NCBI GenBank assembly: GCA_018384375.1
Contig: JAHAYJ010000106.1
Span: forward strand, 1 to 49,110
Direction: 5' to 3'
DNA length: 49,110 nt
From: Lachnospiraceae bacterium
GTDB taxonomy: Bacteria > Bacillota > Clostridia > Lachnospirales > Lachnospiraceae
Of the stretch, positions 16,618 through 25,031 are shown in pieces (the stretch's first letter is position 1; each line of letters begins with the position of its first letter). The position numbers and the translations under genes are program-made. A model generated the notes under the pieces. That model was not told where the DNA came from. It did not search any database and was given only the letters and a program-made list of their open reading frames with translations.

Positions 16618-16770
16618 ATGGAGGAAAAAGTATATAAGACAATGAATGGAGCCGGGGCAGTGAGTATTGCAGTAGGCGTTGTGACTTTGGTGACCGGGAT
16701 TGTCTGCGGAATATTGATGATAATCAGCGGGGCTAAGCTGCTGGCGGGTAAGTCTAAAATATTATTTTAG
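16618..16770 (+). CDS. Small membrane protein (50 aa)
   Basis: A 50-residue protein with one long hydrophobic stretch (roughly GAVSIAVGVVTLVTGIVCG onward) and a short basic C-terminal end. An exact AGAAAGGAG lies 7 bp before the ATG at 16618, which makes this the true start rather than an upstream ATG in frame. It lies between pyrE and a DUF6142-like gene. I do not recognise a function. Confidence 0.75.
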   Translation: MEEKVYKTMNGAGAVSIAVGVVTLVTGIVCGILMIISGAKLLAGKSKILF

Positions 16771-16776
16771 AATGAA

Positions 16777-16808
16777 AAGGCATTTCTGAGATCAGGGATG
16801 CCTTATTT
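16777..16808 (+). terminator. Weak hairpin, possible terminator
   Basis: AAGGCAT (16777-16783) pairs with ATGCCTT (16798-16804), followed by ATTTGC. The short stem and weak T tract make it at best a partial terminator. Confidence 0.45.
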
Positions 16809-16843
16809 GCTTACAGAACTTTTTTGGATGGAGGAATGGCAAA

Positions 16844-17167
16844 ATGAACAGAATGAAGGGATATATTTTTACCAATAAGGAGCATTCCCTCTATGGTATT
16901 ATGGCAACGATTCTCGGGGTGCTTTCCTGCGCAACACTGGGAATTGCCGTCTATCTATCCTACTTGAATGACGGGGAGTCTTCCGCAAGGTACGGTGCAG
17001 CGGCACTGCTTGCGGTGATCTTCATGATCGTGGGAATCGGGCTTTCCCTGTGGTCCACCACAGAGAAAGAAAAATTTAAGTTATTTACAGTGCTGGGAAT
17101 TGTGATCAATGTGATTGCATTTGGAATGCTCAGCCTTATTTTGTTTGCAGGAGCGTATGTGGAGTGA
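16844..17167 (+). CDS. Small four-helix-type membrane protein, DUF6142-like
   Basis: 107 residues, with an N-terminal NRMKGYIFTNKEHSLYGIMATILG segment and three hydrophobic helices after it. The pattern resembles the DUF6142 family seen in Lachnospiraceae; this is from memory of the family, not a search. GGAGG lies 9 bp upstream. The stop overlaps the next ATG (TGATG), so it is translationally coupled to the aminopeptidase gene. Function unknown. Confidence 0.7.
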   Translation: MNRMKGYIFTNKEHSLYGIMATILGVLSCATLGIAVYLSYLNDGESSARYGAAALLAVIFMIVGIGLSLWSTTEKEKFKLFTVLGIVINVIAFGMLSLILFAGAYVE

Positions 17168-19230
17168 TGGTGGAAGAAAGATTTTTACTTGCAAAAGACA
17201 GAATAGCAGAGCTGAAGGGCGAAAAGATTGTTGCTGCGGAATATGGAAGCTTCTTTCAAAAGGAGGCAGAATTTCTCAGTGCGACTTGTGAACTTTACCG
17301 ATTTGTTGCGGATGGAGGCTTGCAGGATTGCCCGATGGAAAAACTGCAGGAAATCAATGACAAACTTTATCGGGATATTCTGCCAGATAACTATAACATG
17401 TGTTACGGAAACCCGGAATATGCGGTAGAATGCTTTGGGGAAGAATACGGCAGAATTCTCTGTGCGCTTTACGCAGAACTGAGAAGTGTGATCCCCTTGA
17501 TTTTTGAACAAAAGCTAGAAGAATTGACCGTGCGCCTGGAACTCTTTTTGGAGATTTACGGTTCCTTTGTCTGTGCGCAGGAGGAAAGAGGGGAATTACC
17601 TACCACAGCTGCAATCCGTGAAGCACTATATTATTATGTCAGCGATTATACCCGGGAGGCCTTTGAGGAAAAGCTGAGGGATATGCTGGATCCCCGGTCA
17701 GATTTTGCATTGAAGATCATAGAAGGCGATCTTTCCGATCCCCGGTATCTTTATAAATACGGAGAATATGTGACAGAAAATGAACGGAAAACCTGGGAGC
17801 ATCTGATCTCGCTCCCGAAAGAAACGTTGCAGAAGATGGCAGATACCTACACGGAGGGATATCGGATCGGATTTGAGGTTGGAAATAAGGATATATCCAG
17901 GAAAAAGACGGTTAATATCCGGTATTGCCTGGGATTTGAACCTATGATCCGGCTTGCGGTTGACAACTTCCGCAAAATGGGGCTTAAACCTACCGTTTAT
18001 CGGGCTGCCTCCAGCCTGCTTCAGGGAAAGGGGATGAACCGTATCGGCTATTACGGTGCAATCCCGAATAAGCAGTATGATTTTGATCATAAGGATGATC
18101 AGGCATTGATCCTCGACAAAAAGCTGGTACAGGTACGCATGGAGGCATGGAAAGAGGCCTATGAGAAGTACAAGGAGCAGGCTGCTGTCTTTGGCGGCCC
18201 TGCTGTGGTGGAGGTGTTTGGTGAAAAGCCTTTTGAACTGAAGGAAAAGCCACAGGCGATCCATCTGTCAGAGAGTCAGCAAAAGCTTACGGTAGAATAT
18301 ATGGCAGCGGCTGGACAGCTTCAGAATCAGTATATTAAAGGGGAGGAGAGAAGCTTTACCATTATTGCATTCCCTGTACCTGAAATCGGGGAAGCTTTTC
18401 CTCAGATCTTTGACGAGGTGGTAAAGATCAATACCCTGGATTATCAGCTATATCAGCGGATGCAGCAGATCATGATCGATACGCTGGATCAGGGGAAATA
18501 TGTACTGATCAAGGGGATGAAGGGAAATAAGACAAATATGAAGGTGATGCTTCATATTCTCACTGACGCAAAAAAGCAGACAAATTTTGAAAACTGTGTC
18601 GCGGATGTTAACATTCCCGTTGGAGAGGTTTTTACCTCACCCGTGCTTGCAGGAACGGAGGGAATCCTCCATGTAAGCAGAGTGTATCTGAATGAACTGG
18701 AATATAAAAATATTATGTTAACCTTTTCGGATGGTATGGTGGTGGATTACAGCTGCAGGAATTTCGATACGGAGGAAGCAAACAGGAAATATATCCGGGA
18801 TAATGTGCTGTTTCATCATGAAAGCCTTCCTCTGGGAGAATTCGCAATCGGTACCAATACGACAGCGTTTGTGACCGCGCGAAAATATGGGATTGAGGAT
18901 AAGCTTCCTATTCTGATAGCAGAGAAGACCGGACCCCATTTTGCAGTCGGGGATACCTGTTATTCCCATGCGGAGGAGGTTGCGGTATTTAATCCGGACG
19001 GAAAGGAAATTATTGCGAGAGATAACGAGTGTTCTTTAAAAAGAAAAGAGGATGCAATGGGCGCTTACTTTAATTGCCACACCGACATTACCATTCCCTA
19101 TGATGAGCTTGGTGAGGTCAGCATTGTGACAAAAGAGGAGAAAGTGATACCAATTATTGTTGAGGGAAGATTTGTGCTTCCGGGGTGTGAGGAGCTGAAC
19201 CTTCCGCTTGCTATGGCAGGCATTTTATAG
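17167..19230 (+). CDS. M29-type aminopeptidase with long N-terminal extension
   Basis: About 687 residues. The C-terminal 380 residues carry the M29 (AmpS/AmpT, thermophilic-type) metallopeptidase pattern: NIPVGEVFTSP, LGEFAIGTN, EKTGPHFAVGD (His about 591) and a late HTDITIP. These give the Glu, Glu, His and His/Asp ligands expected for the dinuclear metal site. Family members are usually about 400 residues, so the first 270-300 residues are an extra, mainly helical domain that I do not recognise. The gene starts at ATG 17167 within TGATG of the preceding gene. Predicted to be a cytoplasmic aminopeptidase; no signal peptide. Confidence 0.82.
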   Translation: MVEERFLLAKDRIAELKGEKIVAAEYGSFFQKEAEFLSATCELYRFVADGGLQDCPMEKLQEINDKLYRDILPDNYNMCYGNPEYAVECFGEEYGRILCALYAELRSVIPLIFEQKLEELTVRLELFLEIYGSFVCAQEERGELPTTAAIREALYYYVSDYTREAFEEKLRDMLDPRSDFALKIIEGDLSDPRYLYKYGEYVTENERKTWEHLISLPKETLQKMADTYTEGYRIGFEVGNKDISRKKTVNIRYCLGFEPMIRLAVDNFRKMGLKPTVYRAASSLLQGKGMNRIGYYGAIPNKQYDFDHKDDQALILDKKLVQVRMEAWKEAYEKYKEQAAVFGGPAVVEVFGEKPFELKEKPQAIHLSESQQKLTVEYMAAAGQLQNQYIKGEERSFTIIAFPVPEIGEAFPQIFDEVVKINTLDYQLYQRMQQIMIDTLDQGKYVLIKGMKGNKTNMKVMLHILTDAKKQTNFENCVADVNIPVGEVFTSPVLAGTEGILHVSRVYLNELEYKNIMLTFSDGMVVDYSCRNFDTEEANRKYIRDNVLFHHESLPLGEFAIGTNTTAFVTARKYGIEDKLPILIAEKTGPHFAVGDTCYSHAEEVAVFNPDGKEIIARDNECSLKRKEDAMGAYFNCHTDITIPYDELGEVSIVTKEEKVIPIIVEGRFVLPGCEELNLPLAMAGIL

Positions 19231-19236
19231 TATGAT
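19208..19236 (+). promoter_or_regulatory. Candidate promoter of the pur cluster
   Basis: TTGCTA (19208-19213) and TATGAT (19231-19236), 17 bp apart, overlap the end of the aminopeptidase gene and lie about 50 bp before purE. Confidence 0.4.
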
Positions 19237-19285
19237 GTTATAGAATGTAAGGCACAGAAGTTTGACAGAGAAAGTGAGGAGAGCA

Positions 19286-19789
19286 ATGGCACAGGTTGGA
19301 ATTGTAATGGGCAGCGATTCGGATATGCCGGTAATGTCCAAGGCAGCAGAAGTGTTGGAGGAACTTGGAATTTCTTTTGAGATGAAAATTATTTCCGCTC
19401 ATCGTGAGCCGGACGTTTTTTTTGAGTATGCGAAGAGTGCAGAGGAAAAGGGATTTAAGGTAATTATTGCAGGAGCAGGTATGGCAGCGCATTTGCCGGG
19501 CATGTGTGCAGCAATTTTTCCTATGCCGGTAATTGGCATTCCCATGCACACAACATCCCTTGGAGGCAGAGATTCTCTTTATTCTATCGTTCAGATGCCG
19601 TCCGGGATTCCGGTTGCAACCGTGGCAATTAACGGGGGAACCAATGCCGGACTCTTAGCAGCCAAAATTCTGGCTACGTCAGATGAAGTACTTTTACAGA
19701 AGCTGAAGGATTACAGTCGGAAACTGAAGGAAAGCGTACAGAAAAAGGATGAAAAGCTTGCACAGACAGGCTATAAGAACTATAAATAG
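19286..19789 (+). CDS. purE: N5-carboxyaminoimidazole ribonucleotide mutase
   Basis: Class I PurE converts N5-CAIR to CAIR in purine synthesis. The 167-residue protein contains [36 protein letters not shown] and VIGIPM, the hallmark active-site segments of the small PurE family. GAGGAG precedes ATG 19286, which removes an eight-residue upstream extension beginning at TTG 19262. It is the first gene of a purE-purM-purN-purD run. No purK is seen in the window. Confidence 0.96.
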   Translation: MAQVGIVMGSDSDMPVMSKAAEVLEELGISFEMKIISAHREPDVFFEYAKSAEEKGFKVIIAGAGMAAHLPGMCAAIFPMPVIGIPMHTTSLGGRDSLYSIVQMPSGIPVATVAINGGTNAGLLAAKILATSDEVLLQKLKDYSRKLKESVQKKDEKLAQTGYKNYK

Positions 19790-19839
19790 CGTGGCGCAGG
19801 TCTGATCAGAGGATAAATACACTTTTTGAGGAGGAAAAA

Positions 19840-20865
19840 ATGGATTACAAGAAAGCAGGAGTAGACATTGAGGCGGGCTACCGCAGTGTTGAATTGATGA
19901 AGAAATATGTAAAGGAAACGATGCGGCCTGAGGTTCTTGGTGGTCTTGGCGGATTTTCAGGTGCGTTTTCCCTTGCCGCAATCAAAAATATGGAAAAGCC
20001 TACGTTGGTATCCGGAACAGATGGTGTGGGAACCAAGCTGAAATTGGCTTTTTTACTGGATAAGCATGACACTGTGGGAATCGATTGTGTTGCTATGTGT
20101 GTCAATGACATTGCATGTGCAGGTGGAGAACCGTTGTTCTTCCTTGATTACATTGCATGCGGAAAGAATTATCCGGAAAAGATTGCAACGATCGTAAAGG
20201 GCGTGTCAGAGGGCTGCAAGATGTCAAACGCAGCTTTGATCGGTGGTGAAACTGCGGAAATGCCCGGTTTTTATCCGGAAGACGAGTATGATCTTGCAGG
20301 CTTTGCAGTGGGTGTTGTGGATGAAAAGGATCTGATCACCGGTGAGAATATCCGGCCGGGAGATGTGTTGGTTGGTATCGCATCTTCAGGGGTACATAGC
20401 AATGGATTCTCTCTGGTTAGGAAGATTTTTGATATGACGGCGGAGAGCCTGAATACTTACTATGAGGAACTGGGCAGAACACTGGGAGAAGCATTGATCG
20501 AACCCACTAAGATTTATGTAAAGGCACTTAGAAGTGTAAGGGAAACGGGTATTACAATAAAGGGCTGCAGTCATATCACCGGCGGTGGTTTTTATGAAAA
20601 TATCCCCAGAATGCTTCCTGAGGGTGTGAATGCGCATGTGAAGAAGGACAGCTATCCGGTTCCGCCGATTTTTGAATTGATGAAAAGGAAGGGACAGCTG
20701 GAGGAAAAGCTGATGTACAATACCTATAATATGGGACTTGGTATGGTGCTGGCCCTTCAACCTGAGGATGCGGATAAGGCAATTGCCGCGATCAAGGCGG
20801 CAGGGGAGGAAGCTTACCGTGTTGGAGAAATAAAGGCCGGTGAAAAGGGAGTAACCTTATGCTGA
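19840..20865 (+). CDS. purM: Phosphoribosylformylglycinamidine cyclo-ligase (AIR synthetase)
   Basis: Catalyses ATP-dependent cyclisation of FGAM to AIR. 341 residues with the PurM-family landmarks: GGFSGAF near residue 30, [49 protein letters not shown] and [14 protein letters not shown]. Length is typical. A strong GAGGAGG precedes the ATG. The last 7 bp overlap purN. Confidence 0.97.
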   Translation: MDYKKAGVDIEAGYRSVELMKKYVKETMRPEVLGGLGGFSGAFSLAAIKNMEKPTLVSGTDGVGTKLKLAFLLDKHDTVGIDCVAMCVNDIACAGGEPLFFLDYIACGKNYPEKIATIVKGVSEGCKMSNAALIGGETAEMPGFYPEDEYDLAGFAVGVVDEKDLITGENIRPGDVLVGIASSGVHSNGFSLVRKIFDMTAESLNTYYEELGRTLGEALIEPTKIYVKALRSVRETGITIKGCSHITGGGFYENIPRMLPEGVNAHVKKDSYPVPPIFELMKRKGQLEEKLMYNTYNMGLGMVLALQPEDADKAIAAIKAAGEEAYRVGEIKAGEKGVTLC

Positions 20866-21452
20866 GAATTGTAGTTTGTGTGTCTGGCGGCGGCACGAAT
20901 CTGCAGGCAATTATTGATGGCATAGCAGAGGGAACGATCAGAAATACAGAGATAGCAGGTGTTATCTGCAATAATGCCGGGGCATATGCATTGAAAAGAG
21001 CTGAAAACAGCGGGATACCGGCGTTTTGCATCTCGCCGAAGGCGTATAGAGACAGAACAGAGTTTAATGCTGCATTTTTAGAAAAATTAGATGAATTAAA
21101 TCCTGATTTAATTGTGCTGGCCGGGTTCCTTGTTATCTTACCTGAGGAGATGATTGGAAAATATCGGGACAGAATCATTAATATTCACCCTTCTTTGATT
21201 CCGTCTTTTTGTGGAACGGGGTACTATGGCCTGAAGGTACACGAGGCGGTTCTTGCCCGCGGTGTCAAAGTGACAGGTGCGACTGTGCACTATGTAGATG
21301 AAGGAACGGATACGGGAAGAATTATCGCGCAGAAGGCAGTGGAGGTTTTGGAGGGAGATACACCGGAAATCCTCCAGAGGCGGGTGATGGAGCAGGCAGA
21401 GTGGAAGCTCCTGCCCGAAGCCATTGACCGGATTGCTGCAGCACATGGATGA
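20859..21452 (+). CDS. purN: Phosphoribosylglycinamide formyltransferase
   Basis: Transfers a formyl group from 10-formyl-THF to GAR. 197 residues with [14 protein letters not shown] at the start, the catalytic [10 protein letters not shown] (Asn/His pair) and the VDEGTDTG Asp loop. It overlaps purM by 7 bp, and its stop lies inside a possible upstream extension of purD, so the genes are tightly coupled. Confidence 0.97.
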   Translation: MLRIVVCVSGGGTNLQAIIDGIAEGTIRNTEIAGVICNNAGAYALKRAENSGIPAFCISPKAYRDRTEFNAAFLEKLDELNPDLIVLAGFLVILPEEMIGKYRDRIINIHPSLIPSFCGTGYYGLKVHEAVLARGVKVTGATVHYVDEGTDTGRIIAQKAVEVLEGDTPEILQRRVMEQAEWKLLPEAIDRIAAAHG

Positions 21453-21490
21453 AAATCAGTAAAAGACATATAAGGAAAGGAATCGCAAAA

Positions 21491-22762
21491 GTGAAAGTAT
21501 TGATCGTGGGCAGTGGCGGCAGAGAGCATGCGATCGCCACCAGTGTAGCCAAAAGCAAAAAGGTAGATAAAATATATTGTGCACCGGGAAATGCGGGAAT
21601 CGGACTGATTGCGGAATGTGTTCCCATCGGTGCAATGGAATTTGACAAGCTGGTCTCCTTTGCCAAGGAAAAGGAAATTGATCTGACGATCGTGGGGATG
21701 GATGATCCTCTTGTGGGTGGTCTTGTGGACGAACTGGAAAAAGCAGGGCTTCGTGCCTTTGGTCCCAGAAAGAACGCAGCCATACTGGAAGGCAGCAAAG
21801 CATTTTCCAAGGATCTGATGAAAAAATATCATATTCCAACAGCTGCCTATGAGACCTTTGATTCTGCACAGGATGCGTTAAACTATCTGGAAACGGCAGA
21901 CTTTCCGATCGTCCTTAAGGCAGATGGACTTGCCCTGGGAAAGGGCGTCTTGATTTGTCAGAATCTGGACGAGGCAAAGGATGGCGTTAAGTCCATTATG
22001 CTGGATAAACAGTTCGGTAACGCGGGAAACCGCATGGTGATCGAGGAGTTTATGACGGGAAGAGAGGTTTCCGTTCTCTCCTTCGTGGATGGAAAGACCA
22101 TAAAGACCATGACTTCTGCGCAGGATCACAAAAGGGCCGGAGACGGGGATACAGGACTGAATACCGGTGGAATGGGAACCTTTTCCCCCAGTCCTTTTTA
22201 CACGGATGAGGTGGATGATTTTTGCAAAAAGTATATCTACCAGGCAACTGTGGATGCCATGGCAAAGGAAGGCAGGGAGTTTAAGGGTGTTATCTTCTTT
22301 GGACTTATGTTAACCGAAAAGGGACCTCGTGTTCTGGAATACAATGCAAGGTTTGGCGATCCTGAAGCGCAGGTTGTTCTTCCCAGAATGGAAAATGATA
22401 TCATAGAAGTGATGGAAGCCTGCATTGATGGCAGACTGGACGAGATCGACCTTAAGTTTGAGGATAATGCAGCAGTTTGTGTGGTGCTTGCTTCAGAGGG
22501 ATATCCGGTCAGCTATGAAAAGGGATTTCTGATCTCCGGACTTGAAAAATTTGAAGGACAGGATTCTTATTTCTGCTTTCATGCCGGAACAAAGAGAACG
22601 GAGCAGGGAATCGTGACAAACGGTGGAAGAGTTCTCGGAATTACGGCCAAGGGTGCAGATTTAAAACAGGCAAGAGCAAATGCTTATGCAGCTACAGAAT
22701 GGATTTCATTTGAAAATAAATACATGCGTCATGACATCGGAAAGGCGATTGATGAGGCATAG
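21491..22762 (+). CDS. purD: Phosphoribosylamine-glycine ligase (GAR synthetase)
   Basis: ATP-grasp enzyme joining phosphoribosylamine and glycine. The N terminus VKVLIVGSGGREHAIA is the classical PurD start, so the GTG at 21491 (after AAGGAAAGG) is preferred over the upstream in-frame ATG at 21449. Further signatures are FPIVLKADGLALGKGV, LNTGGMGTFSPSPF and LEYNARFGDPEAQVVLPRM. At 423 residues the length is normal. It is the last purine gene of this cluster; purF, purC, purB and purH are absent from the window. Confidence 0.97.
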   Translation: MKVLIVGSGGREHAIATSVAKSKKVDKIYCAPGNAGIGLIAECVPIGAMEFDKLVSFAKEKEIDLTIVGMDDPLVGGLVDELEKAGLRAFGPRKNAAILEGSKAFSKDLMKKYHIPTAAYETFDSAQDALNYLETADFPIVLKADGLALGKGVLICQNLDEAKDGVKSIMLDKQFGNAGNRMVIEEFMTGREVSVLSFVDGKTIKTMTSAQDHKRAGDGDTGLNTGGMGTFSPSPFYTDEVDDFCKKYIYQATVDAMAKEGREFKGVIFFGLMLTEKGPRVLEYNARFGDPEAQVVLPRMENDIIEVMEACIDGRLDEIDLKFEDNAAVCVVLASEGYPVSYEKGFLISGLEKFEGQDSYFCFHAGTKRTEQGIVTNGGRVLGITAKGADLKQARANAYAATEWISFENKYMRHDIGKAIDEA

Positions 22763-22785
22763 AGCGTGAGGGGACAGATAGCGGC

Positions 22786-23256
22786 ATGTCAGGTGAAGAG
22801 CAAAAATTACTACTGAAAAGTGATATTTTCAGACCAACGATATGTAAATCATGCGGAGGTGTTATGGTTTACAAGGGGCTTGGCGAATATCAGTGTGAGG
22901 AATGCGGACAGATGGATTATGATGATTATGGAAAGGTTCGCAATTACCTGGAGCATCACAGAGGGGCAAATGTTGCGGAAATTTCAGATGCCACAGGTGT
23001 TACTCACAAATCCATCAGAGATATGATCAAGGAAAACCGGTTTGAAGTGATTGAAAACCGGGGAGGCTATTTAAGATGTGAAATGTGCGGAGCCAATATT
23101 AACAGCGGACGATTATGTCCAGATTGCGAAATGCTGTATCATCGCAGGCTGGAGGCCGAGGCCAGAAATGAGCGGCTAAGGAGTAAGAATATTTCAGGCT
23201 TTTCAGAAGGCGCGAAGACAGATAAGGGAAGTAAACGTTTTACAAGGGAAAAATAA
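22786..23256 (+). CDS. Zinc-ribbon / HTH small protein
   Basis: 156 residues. Two Cys4-type sites are visible: an N-terminal CKSCGG...CEECG ribbon and a CEMCG...CPDC ribbon near residues 105-125. Between them a short helix-turn-helix-like segment (ANVAEISDATGVTHKSIRDMIKEN) suggests nucleic-acid binding. The C-terminal 35 residues are charged and probably disordered. It resembles the flagellar-operon protein TIGR03826/YvyF in layout, but no flagellar genes are here, so I leave the function open. It precedes the SH3b protein by 12 bp and is probably co-transcribed with it. Confidence 0.75.
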   Translation: MSGEEQKLLLKSDIFRPTICKSCGGVMVYKGLGEYQCEECGQMDYDDYGKVRNYLEHHRGANVAEISDATGVTHKSIRDMIKENRFEVIENRGGYLRCEMCGANINSGRLCPDCEMLYHRRLEAEARNERLRSKNISGFSEGAKTDKGSKRFTREK

Positions 23257-23268
23257 GGAGAAATAAAG

Positions 23269-24600
23269 GTGAAAAAGGTGAAAACTTTGATTGGAAAATC
23301 CGGTCTGGTAAAAGGAATAATGACGCTTGCACTGATGGCATCAGTGTTTTATACGGCAGCTTTTGCAAGCTTTGCGGCTTCCGGGAAGGTAACTGCAGAT
23401 ACTGCTAAAATAAGAGCCGAGGCAAGCACAGACAGCGAAGTGGTGGGCAGCACGGTCAAAGGGAAAACAATTGATATCCTGGATGCTGTCAAAGACAGTT
23501 CGGGAACGGTATGGTACAAGGTTTCCGTTACCGGTGGCGGTTATGGATATATCAGAAGTGATCTGGTAGAAACAAGTGATAGCATTGAGGTTTCCTCAAG
23601 CAGTTCATCTGAGGCCGCACAGAGCCAGGAGACTTCCAGCGAACAGACACAGAAGCCGGAAGAAACGGTTCCCACCTCCATAGGAGAGCAACAGGCAACC
23701 ATCAAGTCTACCGGAAGTGTCAGAATTCGTTCCGGTGCATCCACAGCTCATGATGCAGTGACTTCTCTGCCCAATGGGACCGTGATCACGCTGATTGGGG
23801 AAGCGAATGACAGTGCCGGGAATAAGTGGTATCAGATGACCTGTGATTATAATGGCAGAACAGTGGAAGGATATATTCGCTCTGATCTGATAGCCATTGG
23901 AGCACCCCAGCAGGGGGAAAGCTCAGAGGACGGAAATGCGGAAGGTGAAAACGCAGAGGGAGAAAATGCGGAAGGCGAAACAGGCGGTGAGGGAGAAAAT
24001 GCAGGTGAAGAAGTACAGCAGGAGCCTGAGCCGGAACCTGAAGAGGAGCATAACGACTACGAGGTTGTTTATGCTGAGGATCCCAATACCGGTGAATCCG
24101 TTTATTGGCTGCATGACAATGTGAATAAGGAAAGACAACGGTTAAGCGAGCTTCTCGGTGTAGCGGGAGCTGCCAATGAAAATATTCAGAAATTGCAGGA
24201 TCAGGTGGACAAGGAAAAGATCGTTATTATCGTGCTTGCAGTTGTGATCGTTGTCCTGTTTATCATTATTACGGTTCTCGCACTCAAAATCAGAAGTCTC
24301 TACTATGAAGATTATGATGAGGATTATGACGAGGAAGAAGAGGAAGAGGAAGAAGAGCCTGCTCCGGTAAAGAAAAAGGTGAAAAAACATGTTGTCCAGG
24401 AGGAGGAAGAGTTTGCTCCGGTCAAGAAGAAAAAGCAGGTAGTTAAGGAAGAATCAGAACTGTATGCTGCTGAGAGGAAGGAATCGTCGGCAAGTCAGAC
24501 AGCAGCAAAGAAGTCGGCAGCAAGAAAGTCCCAAAACTTCCTAATTGATGATGATGAGTTTGAATTCGAATTTTTGAATATGGATGATAAGGATTTATAA
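23269..24600 (+). CDS. SH3b-domain membrane protein with charged cytoplasmic tail
   Basis: 443 residues. A signal or anchor segment (residues 12-35) leads into two bacterial SH3 domains (about 42-100 and 145-205; IRAEAS and IRSGAS repeats ending in GYIRSDL). After these come an acidic, Asn/Glu-Gly-rich linker, a coiled segment and a membrane helix (about 320-343). The last 100 residues run from a Glu/Asp block through repeated PAPVKKKVKK and FAPVKKKKQ units to an acidic aromatic end. SH3b domains bind cell-wall peptides, so this probably links the wall to the cytoplasm. The start is GTG, 8 bp after AAGGAG. Confidence 0.82.
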   Translation: MKKVKTLIGKSGLVKGIMTLALMASVFYTAAFASFAASGKVTADTAKIRAEASTDSEVVGSTVKGKTIDILDAVKDSSGTVWYKVSVTGGGYGYIRSDLVETSDSIEVSSSSSSEAAQSQETSSEQTQKPEETVPTSIGEQQATIKSTGSVRIRSGASTAHDAVTSLPNGTVITLIGEANDSAGNKWYQMTCDYNGRTVEGYIRSDLIAIGAPQQGESSEDGNAEGENAEGENAEGETGGEGENAGEEVQQEPEPEPEEEHNDYEVVYAEDPNTGESVYWLHDNVNKERQRLSELLGVAGAANENIQKLQDQVDKEKIVIIVLAVVIVVLFIIITVLALKIRSLYYEDYDEDYDEEEEEEEEEPAPVKKKVKKHVVQEEEEFAPVKKKKQVVKEESELYAAERKESSASQTAAKKSAARKSQNFLIDDDEFEFEFLNMDDKDL

Positions 24601-24607
24601 GATACGA

Positions 24608-24635
24608 AAGAGGAATAGCAGATGCTATTCCTCTT
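24608..24635 (+). repeat. Perfect 13-bp hairpin upstream of the GntR regulator
   Basis: AAGAGGAATAGCA (24608-24620) is perfectly complementary to TGCTATTCCTCTT (24623-24635). No T tract follows, and it ends 19 bp before the regulator start. It could be a terminator-like processing hairpin or an operator for the GntR protein. Confidence 0.55.
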
Positions 24636-24654
24636 GTGCCAGAAAGGAAACGGA

Positions 24655-25029
24655 ATGATAATTGAGATAGATTTTAACAGCGAGGAGGCGCTGTATCTGC
24701 AGCTACGAAACCAGATCATTCTTGGTATTGCAACTGCCAGGTTTCAGGAGGGCGATGCACTTCCCTCCGTTCGCCAGCTGGCTGATGAAATCGGTATAAA
24801 CATGCATACTGTGAATAAAGCCTACACAGTGCTTAAGCAGGAAGGTTTTGTCAAGGTAGACAGAAGAAGGGGTGCGGTCATTGCGCTGAATGCGGATAAG
24901 CTTCAGGCAATGGAAGAGATGAACGAAGAACTGCGCGTTATTCTGGCAAAAGGGATATGTAAAGGGATTTCCAAGGAAGAAGCGCATTGTATGATCGAAG
25001 AAATATATGAAGAATTTGGAGGAGCCTAA
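24655..25029 (+). CDS. GntR-family (YtrA-type) transcriptional regulator
   Basis: 124 residues. An N-terminal GntR winged helix (LYLQLRNQIILGIATARFQEGDALPSVRQLADEIGINMHTVNKAYTVLKQEGFV) is followed by only a short helical tail of about 45 residues, the format of the YtrA subfamily rather than ligand-binding FadR or HutC types. ATG 24655 follows AGAAAGGA; the upstream ATG 24622 lies inside a hairpin. It ends 2 bp before clpC and so probably regulates its own operon, including clpC (inference). YtrA relatives more usually control ABC transporters. Confidence 0.9.
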   Translation: MIIEIDFNSEEALYLQLRNQIILGIATARFQEGDALPSVRQLADEIGINMHTVNKAYTVLKQEGFVKVDRRRGAVIALNADKLQAMEEMNEELRVILAKGICKGISKEEAHCMIEEIYEEFGGA

Positions 25030-25031
25030 TC

